From positions 248,001 to 312,000 of the forward strand of contig BQMF02000470.1 in NCBI GenBank assembly GCA_027922465.2: a DNA stretch of 64,000 nucleotides, in the 5' to 3' direction. The notes under the pieces were generated by a model that was not told the origin of the DNA, did no database searches, and was given only the letters and a program-made list of their open reading frames with translations. The stretch is from Turritopsis dohrnii (taxonomy: Eukaryota; Cnidaria; Hydrozoa; Anthoathecata; Oceaniidae). A program made the position numbers and the translations under genes. Of the stretch, positions 10,397 to 21,343 are shown one piece after another. Position 1 is the first letter of the stretch, and each line of letters opens with the position of its first letter.

Positions 10397-11774
10397 CCGT
10401 AAAACGGGGTAACTTCGGGCGATTTTTCAACTTTTCTTATAATAACTTAACAAGTAGGAGTCTAATAATAATAAAACTTACTGAGTAAAGCACTTGTATT
10501 GTTGTCTTTTAGATACCCAAAGTTCAAAATGATCAATGAAGAAACAATAAAGATATCATCACATAAACATCGAAATTTGAAAATAACGAGATGGGGAAAC
10601 TTCGAACGTCTACCATTTACTTTTAAGCAGTGCCGATTCAATAACAAAAACAACTACTATAAAGAGCCGACTAAATCAAAATTATTGTTAAAAATTTTAT
10701 GACAGCCGATTTAATAGTGTGAAAAGTAATTAATTCTTTAATGCACTGTCATTTGTAGTACGATTGTGATGTATGTCCTAGTAGTACGCATGGGAGTCAT
10801 TATTAATTATCGACAATTGCAGCTGGACATACCGTTATCTGCTGATTCACTTTGGTTTACGGCTAATTGTAAGAAGCTATCCTGAATGGCGGAATGGGTG
10901 GCCTTTTACGGTGGAAATCAAGAGCTAATTGAAAACCAAATAACTGGAGGAAGAAAAGCTTATTTCACATAAAACAAAAAAATAAGATACATCCAATTAT
11001 TCTACTTAAATGTTATAAAAAATAATTACAATGTCATCACTTTAAATATTGTGAAAAACGGCTTCAAGTGACGTATACTGAAAAACGTCTGTTTTTCTTC
11101 ATTTTCTTCTTCATTAAATAAAGATTCTACATCTTTCTTGTGGAAAACCAGAGAAGACATCACGACGGAGCTAAAAACGAAAAAAGTATGGAAAAACATT
11201 AATTTTTCGTGAAGTAACAGCCGTTTTTTTGTTCGTTTCCGAAGTTACCCCGCGTTCGTAAAACAATACCAAATAAATAAATAAATAAATGTTTCAATTT
11301 TTTTATAATGTTGATGTTTGGTTCTTTTTTTAAGGGGGATTTATTTATTTTTATTTTTTTCCCAACTGATATATTTAAAAGATTGGAAATCACATTTTCA
11401 TTATCATTTAATATAGTGAATTCACTTTTTCACGCCGTAGTATAGTGGTTATCACTTTCGCATTTCATGCGGGAGGTCGGGGTTCAATTCCCCTTGGCGG
11501 CGATTCACCATGCGCAAGTGAATGTACCATAGCACCGGGTCGACTCATGCCATGTGAGGGAAATTGGGTAGATGATACATCGGGTGTTGCAGGAGGTCAT
11601 CCAGAAGAGCACAGGTCCTTGATTGGGTTTGTGTCAAATACTTCGGAGCCTCCAACCTAAGCCGTGGCCCCTCCTGGAAAGCAAATGCAGTAGCAACTGA
11701 GTGAGGCTAGCCACGTAAAACAATACCAAATAAATAAATAAATAAATAAATTCCGAAGTTACCCCGTTTTACGG
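10397..11774. mobile_element. TA-type inverted-repeat element inside the X HECT gene
   Basis: The termini CCGTAAAACGGGGTAACTTC and its complement are perfectly inverted and flanked by TA (10395-10396, 11775-11776). The insertion splits the HECT gene. The interior has no recognisable transposase. One short frame at 10499-10702 has no known motif. A SINE-type insertion occupies 11253-11750. A half copy of the same terminus (CCCCGTTTTACGGTA) is seen at about 56284-56298. Confidence 0.85.
11253..11750 (+). mobile_element. tRNA-derived SINE insertion (composite) with 16-bp TSD
   Basis: Flanked by the 16-bp TSD TTCCGAAGTTACCCCG at 11237-11252 and 11751-11766. The SINE proper starts near 11432 with a tRNA-like head: A box TAGTATAGTGGTTATCAC, B box GGTTCAATTCC near 11481. 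It ends in an ACCAAATAAATAAATA tail. The first 180 bp of the insertion (11253-11431) begin with another copy of the same 3' tail (AAAACAATACCAAATAAATA) and then unrelated sequence, so it looks like a chimeric or dimeric retroposition. The frame that crosses it is not a gene. Confidence 0.82.
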
Positions 11775-13355
11775 TACTCTCAAATAATATTCTACTTGTG
11801 TATGACATCACAGTTCGAAGGTGATATGCACAAGAGTAGTGATGACATTAAACTCGGTTATCTTGATGACAATCACTGTCAACCTCCACCATTACCCTAT
11901 CAAATGTCTATTCCAGATTACTTTGAAGCAAACAATATCCTGTCAGATTCTATTGTGGATGTAGATAGTAACTTGGAAACAGTAAGTCAACCTCCTGATA
12001 ACCAGGATTTTTCTACAAACCAAGCCTCAACTTCTTCATTGCATGCTTCAAGTTTCAATACATTTAGTGAAGGATCAATAGTCAATGATAGTGTCCCAAC
12101 TTGTTCAGATAGCACTTTGAAATCGAATTTCTATAACGAGTTAAAGAAATTGCAGGATATTTTGCAAGTGACCCTGATGACAAGTATAAACTAGTTATTC
12201 GTCGGCGTAAGGTATGGCAGGATACAAACGAAAAATTGCAATGTTTTTTCTTAAAAGGTATTAAGCCTATTAAAGTCCAATTCATTTGTGAAGAAGCAGT
12301 AGATGAGGGCCGGAGGACCTTTGCAAGAATTTTTTGCTCTTCTGTTTGAAGATACTCCAAGGTTTATAATGCAAGGGAATTCATCATTCACATTTTTACA
12401 TGATATTGAAAAGGTAGCAAATGGGGATTTCTATCGGTTTGGGATACTCATTGCCCTGTCCCTTCTACAAGGCTGTCCAGGCCCTCGAAACCTTATGCCA
12501 GCTGTTGCATCATACCTACTAGATGGACCTTCAGTAAAGCCTGATATTGGAGATGTGCCTAATTTTGAGCTGCAGGAAAAATTACAACAACTATCTCAAT
12601 GTGAAAATGAAGCATTATTCTCAGAGGAACTGAACAATTTACCCGAACGTTTTGATTGTGGTGTTACCAAAAGTTCAGTGTCATTTTCAGACAAATGGAA
12701 TCTGATCGCAAACATTGCATATCACTGTTCGATATCAATTTGTCTTCAGGAAATGAATGAAGTGAAGAAAGGTATGGAAATTCTTGGGGTTATTGACTTA
12801 ATGAAAGAACATTATCAGGAAGCAGTGAAAGAACTAGAAATGTGTCAAGTTCAAACATGGGAGGAAGTGAATTGCTTGATTGGTAAAGTTATTTATTCTA
12901 GTGTCACTGATGAAACTGATTAAGTTAACAAAAATAAAAAAGAATTAGAGGAGGATATTTACTACAATTTTACAAGCATGCTTGAGAGTTTGCAGCTTGA
13001 AGAAGCATCCAGGATGAATGTGATTGATCTAGATTTGGAAGCTGATGGAAACGAAATTACAATTTCCAAACCATTTACTCCAGAAGATGTTGTTAGATTT
13101 TGTACTGGTTCAAAGTTTGTTACTCCTTCAATTATGAACACAGGAATCATTTGTTTTGTTCACTCAACACCAACAAATGATATTTCTTGTAGGCGTGTTA
13201 CTGCAGATACATGTACAAGAACATTGGTGTTCCCTGTGAATGACAGATATACATGCTCTAGCCAGCAGTTTAAACTCAACTTGATAGAGGATATACTTAT
13301 GGCTCCTTGGTTTGGGAAGTTTAAACATTGTTTATATTTCTTCAAACTTATCTGA

Positions 13356-13872
13356 ATGATATTTTTACTTATGTTACTTCACTAAGTACATTTTTTAGTT
13401 TCTTTTTTGAAAATAAGCTTGGATTTTGTTACCATTTTGTGCTGTTTGTACTTCCACTTGATATTTTTGTTTGCTTAAGTTGATCTTTTATAAGCCTGTA
13501 TGTATATACTTTAAGGGGAGATATTTTTGTAGAAGAAATTTTGGCCCTAAATGATAAAAGTAAATTCTGTAAAAATAGTTATAAGTGACGAAATTTCTAC
13601 TGCAAAAGTTGAGTTTTGTTATTGGTTAAGATCCACATTTTATCAGTCTCCTAAAGTGAAAAGCTAATTCTGATGTATAATACAATAACAAGTCACTTTT
13701 TATAGCTCATAAGATAATTTTATCCTACAAGTTTAGTTGTTTGTTGTTGTGCTATACTTATGACGTTTCTTTTGTTTTGTTAAAAAAGACGATTTTGTTG
13801 CTTTATAAACTTTTCCTATTCATTCTACGTCTTCAATCCCCGCAACGTACCACGAAATACTTTCCACTATCT
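13356..13872. other. gap between the convergent genes of transposon X
   Basis: The 3' ends of the HECT gene (+) and the integrase gene (-) face each other here. AT-rich; it presumably holds both 3' UTRs. No bounded repeat seen. Confidence 0.45.
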
Positions 13873-14990
13873 TTAAACAGCATGTGATATGAGTTCTAAA
13901 TATAAACTTCTACCACTATTCCAATCGTTAGGCGGATGAATAAGATCTAGCTCGTTAACAAGATAAATAAAATATTCACTTAGTTCTTCATCATGTTCTT
14001 CTATTGCATCCTCCGCCCAATCGAGAAAGTCGTTCTCTGTTAAGACTTGGTTTACTTGTTCTACGCTTACTGCACGCTTACAGTTAAGATATCCACGTAA
14101 TTCAGGGAGAAAAAAGAGTTCCTCAGGTCGGCCTGGGATAGTATCATGTCTAGATCGGCGGATGTAATGTGAGTTCCAAAGCTTCAAAACTTCGTCAAGT
14201 TCGTGTTGAATTAAAGCAGAGAATACGAACCATGCGCATTCTAAGTGCAATGAGTTACCGATTACCATTTGATTCCTTGAAACTAGGTCTTTGAAAAAAT
14301 CGATTAACCAAGACGTAAATCCTCGCTTACAATGTGACCAGAAATTCTCTATTCGTTGATTGTAATGAGAAGAACCATACGTATGCCCATTAACAGATGA
14401 AACAAACTTACATTGAATAGACGCACTAAGCCCATTTTCCGTTCCACAGTCGGTTCTAAGATTTTCTGGACAAAATCTAAACTTGACTACACTTTTTAAG
14501 TAAAAATAAGCTGGTACAATGGGGTTGTTATTAGACCTTGAAACTTTGAGCCAAATGATTTTCCTGGAAAAGCCATCTATGTCAGAGACTTCAGAGTCAT
14601 TTCTTTTTAAGCCGAATTCACTAAGTCTTCGTTTTAGTGTTCTGACACTCATTTTTATTCCATGATGGAGCTTTAAAAACTTTACAATTACATCGATACG
14701 GTGACCAGCATAAAAGTAATATTGGATCAACTCTTTTTCTGAACAAACAACGGTTTTCATGGTCGTCAAATCAAATTCCATCCTTCTCTTACATCCACAA
14801 GAAGAACAAAATATTTCTTCATCTCCAAGAGCTTTTCCACAGTTGTGGCAATACATTACGCGTGGAACTGAATCTGGTTCCGCGTTCAATGGCTCTGTTT
14901 GACCATCCTGATATTTTTTCTTCGAATTTGAAATTTTGTTCTCGATTTTGAAATTTTTTTCTCGATGGCCCCTCTCGGCCACCATACTAT
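13873..14990 (-). pseudogene. DDE (rve-type) integrase/transposase of transposon X
   Basis: The coding start is probably the Met before YCHNCGKALGDEE at about 14857; the open frame runs further upstream through the X leader. Order: N-terminal zinc ribbon (CHNC...CSSC), a helix-turn-helix-like region (VRTLKRRLSEFGLKR), DIDGFSRKIIWL, RTDCGTENG (second catalytic Asp), NQRIENFWSHCKRG (catalytic Glu), then a conserved C-terminal region (HELDEVLKLWNSHYIR, GRPEELFFLP). The family normally has a longer stretch between the HTH and DGFSR, holding the first catalytic Asp. Here the two are almost adjacent, so a deletion has probably removed that residue. The gene is otherwise open across its length. It most likely encoded the enzyme that moved X. 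Confidence 0.72.
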
Positions 14991-15325
14991 AATATCTATA
15001 TTTTACGAAATCAAAAGTTTTTTGGCTCCAAAGTCCAGCTTTCATACGTTTTTGGGTTTTTTTTGGTTTTTTTGCATTAACAAGAAAAATTTTGTCGAAA
15101 AAACGTATTTTTCGAAAAATTGTTTTTTCGGGCATAAGTTCACTGGAAAAAGCTGTCTACAGTTGAAACTTTGCACAATGGTACATATTGATACAAGTTA
15201 ATCAAAAAATTAAAAAAATAAATTAACTTGTAAATTGTCTATTTTACAGACTGGAAACTCCGAAAAATTCAACTTTTTTCAATATTTTTGTCAAAAACTT
15301 ACTGTTTTTAATTGTACGTCGGAAG

Positions 15326-15512
15326 TATTTTGATGAGAAAGTAAAAAAAAACATGTTATCTTCAGTTTACGCTTTAAATATAAGAATATTTCTTACAAGT
15401 ACTTTTACATCAAAAATTTCGTTTTTCGGCCATAAGTTCACTTCGAAAAGCCTTCTATCAATAATAATGAGCTTAGATTGGTAAATATTCCTTATACTTC
15501 TTATAAGCACTT
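15326..15512. other. subterminal repeat of transposon Y
   Basis: Contains a second, shorter version of the terminal motif (GGCCATAAGTTCACTTCGAAAAGC near 15430). It is non-coding and lies downstream of the Y gene. Confidence 0.45.
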
Positions 15513-18500
15513 TTACAATTCGTCCTCATCGTCACTTTCACTGTCGCTATCATCAGTATCCATATCTTCTTCATCATCTATGACAGTCTCGTTTTCACAT
15601 GTATACTTGTGACAAGCGTCTGTACATTTAAGGTGGTTTAGCCAGCAGGGACAGGAATCTTGTTTACATTTTCGTTGGCAATGACATGATAACAGCTCAA
15701 GTATTGAGTCTGGCGCTGGTTTAACTGAAACCCAATTGATAATCAGATTTCCATTTTCATCTCGTTGCCAACCATTACCAACTGGACTTGGTGTTTCAGG
15801 ATCATTCAACATACATCGCCTCCAGATGGCTGTTTGATAGTTGGCTCGGTCAATATGGTGCTTTAAGCTATCAAGACATGGAGGGAGACATTTTGAATCC
15901 ACTTTTCCATTACTCTTGCGATACATTTGGAATCTGTAAGTAAATGATTCATTAAACATATCAAAATTGGTCCGGTCAAGTAAACACGTTAAATAGTAGT
16001 TTTTATCTGAAAGATTCGCTACAAAGTTAATTGAAAATAAATAAAGCCTCAAAAATTTGCAGATAAAGGTTTTTAATTCATACCTCAGATCATTGACACT
16101 GTTACACGTTCTTGAACCATACATCGAACACACAAATGATTCAAAATCTTTAATTATGGAATCGTCCTCGATATCCCAGTTATTTCCAAGCTTCATAAAC
16201 AGTTTCGTATATGACGTTTCCTTCATCATCAAGCTGAAAGGACGACGTTTCCCTTTTCTCCAAAAAGCACTGACGGTGTCACATCCGGTAAATGCATGAG
16301 AACCGATTAAAGCATCAGTAACATCTGCAGTGCTTTCAAGATCATGTGTGGACTTCATTTTCTGCACAATGCGACTTACTGAAATGATCCTCGTCTTCTC
16401 TTTAACGCCTGTTTTAATGTACAATTCACAAGAAAATCGTCTTGAGACACCGACAGCAATCACGACTACATCTGTGTCTGGTGTATGAATGACAATATCT
16501 CTGTAGCTGAGGAACAAATATCATAGAAATTAATTTTTAACAATATTAAACTAATTACAATACATTTTGAAGACCAGCTGGAAGATAACCAGTTAGATGT
16601 ATCAATTCCGTAAGGAGGGAGCAAGGATCACAATTTACAGAAGATTTAAACTGTTGTCAATGCAATTCAATTTACTACATGAATGATATTTCTTACCCAT
16701 GAGCACTTGCATGAGATGCGTGTAAAAGTATGCGTGTATCTGCTTTCTCTTGTTTGCTGCGCAGAGCAACAATTTCTGCATTATCGGTTCAAGCAAATAC
16801 AGCGTTTCCTACAGGTCACAAAAACAACAACGTTATCTGGAATCACTTTTTTTGCCCATTCCTTTACAAGAAATTCTATTAGTGCATTCTTGTTCTTTCC
16901 TCCTCCTAAAAATGAATGCCACTGTTGCACGACATTTTTGCCAACAATTGTTTTGAATGATAGTTGATCAGAGTATCTACAGTTTCGTTCAACATCTTTA
17001 ATCGACTCTTCAAAGTACACGTCAAACACGATATCAATTCTTGTTGACCTTTTCGAAGATGATATCGCAGAATTAAAGAGGACTTCTGCAACCTGAGAAA
17101 ATGTCAAATCAGTAAAGCGAATTTTTCTGACGAGGGCCATGCCATCAATAATACTACAGGAATTTTAGGGGATACGATCAACTGCAATAGTACCTTTCTC
17201 CAGTTCAGCTTGAAGATCTGCTTTTTTAGTTTTGACCATCATACCCATGCCATCTGCTAATGCATAAGGAACCAAACCCAAAGGATACTTGAATATTTCT
17301 CGCATGTCCACTGTCCTGGATTGTGAAATTAGTGCAATTTCACCAAAAATTCCACTTTGTGTCGAAAACTGAATCTCTTTTCCTTTCCCTTTAATTCTTT
17401 TAGTTTTCTTCATGACACTGAATGATCCTAGTTGCAGCTTCTTTATTGGATCATAAATCGAGACAGAAAGATCAACAAGCCTATCTTTAATGAAATCATC
17501 TAAAGATTCTTTACCAATGTCGTATGCTTGGTTGAGATCCTTTACAACCTTCTCGGTTGGTATCATTCCACTTGACAAACCAATGAGTTGGCGCTCTTCC
17601 ATTGGATTGATAAAGGTTTCTTTAAGAAGGTCCATTACAGACTCTATATCTTTGAGATCTCTTTTTATCCTACTGGGCTGTATATCTTTATGACTGTTGA
17701 TGTTTGGAGAAATTCGAACAAATTGGTGCATATGGTAACGAGCCATTGATCTATATGGAGCAGTCATGTTCATCTGTTGTTAAAATTGCGAGAAAGCTTC
17801 TCAATAGAGGAAGATTAGGAAATGTACTCATATCTAATTCTTCCATTGATGGCGGCCATGACATCTTATAACTGCTTTTCTTGACTTCTGTTCGAATAGC
17901 TTTAGCAACTTCCACAATACTTTCGTCTATAATTTCAATTTGTTTAGACTTTTCTCTATTCAAAATATACAGCTCAACCAGGTCTTCTGTTTTTAGATGT
18001 TCAAAGTAAACGATATCTCCTGTACTTGAATTATGGATCTTAACCTCAGGGATATGTCTTGGTATACTTCTTTTACAATTTTTGAGATAGGAATGTGCTT
18101 CTACATTCAATCGCTTAAATTCTTCAGACAATTTATGTCTTACCTCGGCCAACCTAACAATATTTCCTTCTGTGTTATTTAAAAGTTCTTTCACAACAGC
18201 TTTCAAAATATCAACCTTAATAGTGTCCTACCCAACTATCTGTTTATCCGGCCTGGTGTAGTTTTTATAGCAACTAGGGTGATACTTTGCTTCTTTCGCT
18301 ACTAGTTCGTCAGTACAAATAGACAAAATGTTTGAATCTTGTCTCACTGTTGCAATATGTCTGATGCGTTCATCAACTTTCATTTCCAAACAACATCTTA
18401 AAGTCTCTCTAGTGTTTGATCCTGTCTTGTATTTTGAAACTTTCTGACAAAAAATACAAACATTTGGTAACACTAAAGATGATCTAAGCTCACTATTTCG

Positions 18501-18551
18501 TGATGACTTCTTTTCCACTACTTCGTCTTGCTTTTTCTTCCTTTTACTCAT
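15513..18551 (-). pseudogene. zinc-finger / PIN-like / Cys-rich protein gene of transposon Y
   Basis: Reads from 18551 (MSKRKKKQDE) down to 15513. The N-terminus has a Cys/His cluster (CIFCQK ... CCLE ... YHPSCYKNYT). The middle is long and helical. Near 16490 HTPDTDVVVIA has the acidic look of PIN/FEN-type nuclease folds. The C-terminal Cys-rich block CHCQRKCKQDSCPCW...CTDACHKYTC resembles CXC/tesmin-type repeats, and the protein ends in an Asp/Glu tail. In-frame stops occur at 18228 and 17165 and a frameshift near 17760. A canonical GT-AG intron fits 16507-16696: donor GTAAGA, acceptor CTCAG, with frame kept across. The function is unknown. As the only gene of Y it may be the mobility protein or a passenger. 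Confidence 0.6.
16507..16696 (-). other. spliceosomal intron in the Y gene
   Basis: On the minus strand the exon ends ...GCTCATGG, followed by GTAAGA. The acceptor ...TTGTTCCTCAG precedes CTACAGAGATATT. Joining the exons keeps an open frame through A-H-G-Y-R-D. Length 190 nt. Confidence 0.7.
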
Positions 18552-19096
18552 TATTTCTTACTACTCTTTATTCTACGTAAAACAAAACAAAACAGATTAA
18601 AATTTCATCATTATTCTTTCACATGCTTAAATGTACAAGAATTCGAACAAAATTTTGTTCATACATTCGAAATGTAAAATTAAAATTAAAATCAAGTTTT
18701 TGACAAAAACACCGAAAAAAACCGAAAAGAAGTCATATTTTTTGAATTTTCTGGTCTGTAAAATAGACAGTTTTCAAGTTAAATTTTTTTTAAAAAAATT
18801 TTTGATTAACCTGTATCAATATGTACCATTGCACAAAGTTTCAACTGTAGACAGCTTTTTTAAGTGAACTTATGCCCGAAAAAACAATTTTTCGAAAAAT
18901 ACGTTTTTTCGACAAAACTTTTGCAGTTAATCTAAAAAAGGCCCCCTAAAAAAGTATGAAAGCTGGACTTTGGAGCCAAAAAACTTTTGATTTCGTAAAA
19001 TATAGATATTATAGTGATCAAAAATCATTACTAGACTTTGTCCCCCCCACCGGAGCCAAAATGAACTTTTTTTGGCCCTCAGCTTATGGACTATTA

Positions 19097-19144
19097 GTAA
19101 TATGTTCAAAGAACAAACACATAGGGGAGGAGGAGAACACATCA
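19097..19144 (-). repeat. remaining right part of the gypsy 3' LTR
   Basis: Matches 23270-23317 (TATGTTCAAAGAACAAACAC ... AACACATCA) with one extra GGA. The left part of the same LTR lies at 8238-8303 and 9395-9427. Confidence 0.88.
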
Positions 19145-19257
19145 ATCCTCCCCTCTTAGTAGTCATTAGTCCAACTTTTAACATTCGTAATCACCAAGGT
19201 AACTCGGCCTTCTTGTTATACGTTTCGGCCTCAACTTCACTCCTCCTGTTTCCAATT

Positions 19258-19992
19258 CTACTTCTGATGTTTGTGTTGCACTTGCCTCACCCCTCCCTTT
19301 TCCAGGTTTGCTGTTAGCCGAGGGGTAGATGGAGCAGGCGTTGATGGTTGCTGCGTCTCAATCATGCTTCTCTCTGTTGTCTGTTCAGTTTCCACACCTG
19401 ACGACTCACTTGTGCTCTCTGCAGATGGTTGTTGTTCTCCAAGCATCGGTGTATCTTGAGGCGTGATAACTTTATCGATCTCCTCATCTATGTGTTGCGG
19501 TTTACTTTGTAGTTGGTCTACATGCCGTCGGTGACTTTTTCCTTCAGCTCGCACCACATACGATAACGGCCCTGTCTTGCTCTCTACAGCCCCAGGGATC
19601 CAAAGTCGGTTGCGGTTGTTGTAATTTCTTATCCACACCGTATCCCCGGCAATGAAACTCCGTGCAAGTTTCGACGCAGCAATCCGAACGATGTTTTTCT
19701 TCGATAGCTTTCTCTGCAGGCTCGGCTTGACAAGACTCAACCTCGTAGTTAACCTACGACCCATCAGCAGTTCGGCAGGTGTCATGTCAGTGGCACTTTG
19801 TGGAGTTGTTCGGTAAGCAAACAAAAATCGATTTAGTTTTGTTTGTAATGAGTCAGCTGAAGACACACTCATCTTTTTCATTGTTAACTTAAACGTTTGC
19901 ACTGCTCTATCGGCTGATCCATTTTGTCGCTGGATGATATGGCGCCATCGTTATATGCCGTATCCCATTTGCCTTCATAAACGTTTCAAATA
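19258..19992 (-). pseudogene. gypsy integrase, C-terminal half
   Basis: Continues the integrase of the decayed gypsy element. Near 19900 the motif where the catalytic Glu is expected reads NGSADRAVQTFK, so Glu is replaced by Asp. It continues with FLFAYRTTPQSATDMTPAELLMGRR, a classic gypsy integrase signature, then a basic C-terminal domain (AGDTVWIRNYN) and a Ser/Thr/Gln-rich tail. The MITE at 19993-20202 separates this half from the first half. A stop codon near 19930 also breaks it. Confidence 0.85.
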
Positions 19993-20202
19993 GACCTTTC
20001 CCGAGTTTATTTTTTATCACACTCCGCCTCGTTTTCAATTGCGTTACTATGACAACCGAATCTCTTGTGCTCAATCATTAACATTATCACAATTATTACA
20101 CTTATTGCACATTACTGAAATGAGTCCCGTGACATTTCGTTACCATATTAACCATTGCGAAAACGAGGCGGAGCTTGATAAAAAATAAACTCGGGAAATG
20201 TC
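19993..20202. mobile_element. 210-bp MITE with TA duplication (copy A)
   Basis: Inverted ends GACCTTTCCCGAGTTTATTT / AAATAAACTCGGGAAATGTC, with the symmetry running about 45 bp (CTCCGCCTCGTTTTC). TA lies on each side. It splits the gypsy integrase between its second and third catalytic residues. A copy of exactly the same length in opposite orientation is at 58082-58291. Confidence 0.9.
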
Positions 20203-20204
20203 TA

Positions 20205-20660
20205 TTCAACGCTAACAAAACTTGGACCATTATCGCTAACTACTATCTTCTTAAACATTCGATTGTCATTTTCGATCCATAGTTATTCGGACTTTGTGTA
20301 AAACTTCCAACCACTTCGAGAATGAATCCACTATCAACAGAAACATCTTCCCCAGGAAAGAACCCGCGAAATCAACATGTATTCTCTGCCAGGGCTTTGT
20401 AACACTCTCCCAATGATGAAGGGGTGCTTTAGCAGGCATGTTTTGATGTTCTTCACACTCTTGGCAACTTTTTACCTTGGTTTCGATATCATGGTGTAAT
20501 AGTGGCCACCAATCAAAACTGCGAGCCAAAGCCTTCATTCGGTGTATACCTGGATGTGCACTATGCAACTCATCCAGTATTCTAGACTGTAAAAACACCG
20601 GAATAACAACGCGATTTCCCCACAATACACATCCATCATATCCTGATAATTCTTCTTGAC
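20205..20660 (-). pseudogene. gypsy integrase, N-terminal half
   Basis: The H-H-C-C zinc-binding region is visible (ELHSAHPGIHRMKALARSFD ... CQECEEHQN), followed by the core start WQRIHVDFAG with the first catalytic Asp and VDSFSKWLEV. A second Asp motif (VVSDNGPSF) lies just before the MITE at 20202, in a shifted frame. Confidence 0.85.
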
Positions 20661-21340
20661 GATTTCGTTACGGTTTAAGCTCAGAATTCCCGGAGTCTGG
20701 TGACCAGCCGTTACATACGTAATCGGACACTTTCCCTAACACCGGATCTCTTCTTGTTTTTTCTCGAACTTCTTCAGCAGTAATCGGCGACCGGATTACT
20801 TCAGTAAGTAGTATCTCCCCTCTTGTAGAACTGGAAGTTTCAATCGATTGTAGCGGCGATCTACTCATACAGCATTTGCATTCAACTCCCCCCGGCGGTA
20901 CCTCAATTCGTAATGATAGTTCGACAATAGTAACGCCCATCTCTGTATACGAGCCGCAGCTAAATGAGGTACTGCTTTATCAGCGCCCAGTAACCCTAAC
21001 AATGGTATGTGGTCGGTGAGTATCGTAAAAGTCCGCCCATGTAGATACTGGCGAAACTTCTTGACTGCATATACTACTGCTAACCCTTCCTTTTCAATCT
21101 GAGAGTAATTTCGTTCGGCCGGTGCAAGTGTTTTAGAAGTGTATTCTATAGGGTTTTCCTTTCCATCCTGTGTGATATGGGACAAGACTGCGCCAACGCC
21201 ATAAGGTGAGGCGTCACGTTTACTTTTTGAAAACTCTCCGACTGATCACTGCCCCATTTTCCACCCGATATCTTTCCTCAGAAGTCTTTGTAACGGCTCC
21301 AATACTTCAGCTAAGTTGGGTAAATGACGATGATAATGAT
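20661..21340 (-). pseudogene. gypsy RNase H and linker
   Basis: RNase H region: PIEYTSKTLAPAERNYSQIEKEGLAVV, then FRQYLHGRTFTILTDHIPLL and LSNYHYELRYRRG, all typical of Ty3/gypsy. A linker towards integrase follows (RRDPVLGKVSDYVCNGW). Frame changes occur near 20880 and upstream of 21185. Confidence 0.82.
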
Positions 21341-21343
21341 TTA

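Larger units (their letters stand above)
9810..13355 (+). pseudogene. zinc-ribbon + HECT-domain (G2E3-like) E3 ligase gene of transposon X
   Basis: A start at 9810 (MANRSCGVFCRGCGF) opens with a C-x2-C ... C-x2-C zinc ribbon at 9830-9900. After a frameshift it continues through a Ser/Lys-rich linker. The element at 10397-11774 splits the next part, and the frame resumes near 11780. The C-terminal half (about 12160-13330) matches a HECT domain of the G2/M-phase E3 ligase type: a WQDTNEKLQ-like segment, DEG.GPLQEFF near 12310, SLLQGCPGPRN, FPERFDCG-like and a C-terminal VTADTCTRTLVFP. The catalytic Cys codon is kept at 13212-13214. Frameshifts near 9900, 12160 and 12310 and a stop at 12921 break it. 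HECT enzymes transfer ubiquitin to substrates; the role in a transposon is unknown. Confidence 0.75.
14990..19015. mobile_element. DNA transposon Y with about 330-bp inverted repeats
   Basis: 14990-15325 is inverted against about 18650-19015, with blocks such as GGGCATAAGTTCACT, AAAAACGTATTTTTCG and CAATGGTACATATTGATAC. The insertion lies in the right terminus of X: the left X terminus reads CACTATAATATGGTGGCCGAG without it. The tips (CTATAATATCTATATTTTAC) are AT-rich and the exact end is ambiguous; a TA duplication fits. The single gene inside (15513-18551, -) is not a transposase type I recognise. Confidence 0.78.
9428..19093. mobile_element. DNA transposon X carrying HECT and DDE integrase genes
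   Basis: The ends are inverted: TAGTCCATGAGTTGAGG at 9428 and its diverged complement ending GGACTA at 19093. Both are flanked by TTA (9425-9427 and 19094-19096). The host LTR reads on exactly across the site when compared with the intact LTR at 23178-23317. The inverted similarity runs inward through a G-rich block (CTCCGG..GGGGGGACAAA) and ATGATTTTTGATCACTATAAT to a GGTGGCCGAGA..GGCCATC leader that precedes both genes. Two genes converge inside: a zinc-ribbon/HECT gene (+) and a DDE integrase gene (-). Nested inside X are a MITE (9477-9614), a TA-type element (10397-11774) and transposon Y. Confidence 0.82.

Noticed and set aside
11432..11505. tRNA gene
   Set aside because: A and B boxes are present but the cloverleaf is followed by a SINE body and an AAATAAATA tail with a 16-bp TSD; it is a SINE head.
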